From the NCBI GenBank assembly GCA_029266415.1, contig JAQSWW010000013.1, forward strand, positions 1 to 37,345: a stretch of DNA of 37,345 nt, read 5' to 3'. Positions 36,493 through 37,345 of the stretch are shown piece after piece. A model generated the notes under the pieces. The model had not been told where the DNA came from. It saw nothing but the letters and a program-made list of their open reading frames with translations, and ran no database searches. Within the stretch, counting starts at the first letter, position 1. Each line of letters starts with the position of its first letter. The position numbers were made by a program, and so were the translations under genes. This stretch comes from Actinomycetospora sp. Its GTDB lineage: Bacteria; Actinomycetota; Actinomycetes; Mycobacteriales; Pseudonocardiaceae.

Positions 36493-37345
36493 GTGACCTC
36501 CTCTGCGTCCGAGGCATTCATCTACGACGCGATCCGCACCCCGCGCGGTCGGGGCAAGGCCAGCGGTTCGCTGCACGCGACCAAGCCGGTGTCGCTGGTC
36601 GTCGGCCTGATCGACGAGCTGCGCAAGCGCAACCCGGAGCTCGACCCCGACAAGATCGAGGACGTCGTCCTCGGCTGCGTCACCCCGGTCGGCGACCAGG
36701 GCGGCGACATCGCCAAGACCGCGGCCATCGCCGCGGGCCTGCCGGACCACGTCGGCGGCGTCCAGCTCAACCGCTTCTGCGCCTCCGGCCTCGAGGCCGT
36801 CAACCAGGCCGGCCAGCGCGTCCGCTCCGGGTTCGAGGACCTCATCGTCGCGGGCGGCGTCGAGTCCATGTCCCGCGTCCCGATGGCCTCCGACGGCGGC
36901 GCCTGGGCGATGGACCCGGAGACCAACTTCAAGACCTCCTTCGTGCCCCAGGGCATCGGCGCCGACCTCATCGCCACCCTCGAGGGCTTCAGCCGCTCCG
37001 ACGTCGACGCCTACGCGCTCGAGTCGCAGACCCGCGCCGCGAAGTCGTGGGCCGACGGCGCCTTCGAGCGCTCGATCGTGCCCGTCGTCGACCGCAACGG
37101 CCTGACCGTGCTCGACCACGACGAGCACGTCCGCGAGACGACGATGGAGGGGCTCTCGGGCCTCAAGCCGTCGTTCGCCGGCATCGGTGACATGGGCGGC
37201 TTCGACGCGGTGGCGCTGCAGAAGTACCACTGGGTCGAGGCGATCAACCACGTCCACCACCCGGGCAACAGCTCGGGCATCGTCGACGGCGCCGCGCTCG
37301 TGCTGCTGGGCACCGAGGAGGCCGGCAAGCAGAACGGCCTCACCC
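36493..37345 (+). CDS. Acetyl-CoA acetyltransferase/thiolase (FadA-like), truncated by window end
   Basis: [86 protein letters not shown]; no stop within the window. Confidence 0.95.
   Translation, partial: MTSSASEAFIYDAIRTPRGRGKASGSLHATKPVSLVVGLIDELRKRNPELDPDKIEDVVLGCVTPVGDQGGDIAKTAAIAAGLPDHVGGVQLNRFCASGLEAVNQAGQRVRSGFEDLIVAGGVESMSRVPMASDGGAWAMDPETNFKTSFVPQGIGADLIATLEGFSRSDVDAYALESQTRAAKSWADGAFERSIVPVVDRNGLTVLDHDEHVRETTMEGLSGLKPSFAGIGDMGGFDAVALQKYHWVEAINHVHHPGNSSGIVDGAALVLLGTEEAGKQNGLT

Overview
High-GC actinobacterial (probably Pseudonocardiales-like) chromosomal segment. Left part (1-8.2 kb): ribosomal/transcription block on the minus strand (rplL, rplJ, rplA, rplK, nusG, secE, tRNA-Trp). 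A plus-strand aminotransferase and SGNH hydrolase separate it from hadB, hadA, rpmG, tRNA-Met and tRNA-Thr. Middle part: GGDEF-EAL protein, cinA, a TAG/phospholipid acyltransferase operon (plsB-like, HAD-PlsC fusion, WS/DGAT, two alpha/beta hydrolases), a P450/ferredoxin reductase/ferredoxin cassette, enoyl-CoA hydratase, TetR and FadD. Right part: small hypothetical genes with several apparent lesions, then an acyl-CoA catabolic region (FadD, FadE, LLM oxidoreductase, two TetRs, acetoacetate-decarboxylase-like protein, disrupted GMC/cholesterol-oxidase-like gene, partial thiolase). Most notable observations: (1) ribosomal protein L11 lacks 19 highly conserved N-terminal-domain residues in frame; (2) a 20-bp palindrome AACAGTC-N6-GACTGTT occurs at three places consistent with one TetR regulon; (3) two loci share identical 13-nt termini (TCAGCGTGGGGGC...GGAAAGCCCCCAC) around different interiors, suggesting a dispersed REP/MITE-like element, one copy translated as a protein tail; (4) a ChoD-like GMC gene carries a nonsense codon and a frameshift/deletion. 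I found no convincing CRISPR array, transposase, phage or defence system. Homology statements come from recognised motifs and remembered family sequences; no database search was run.
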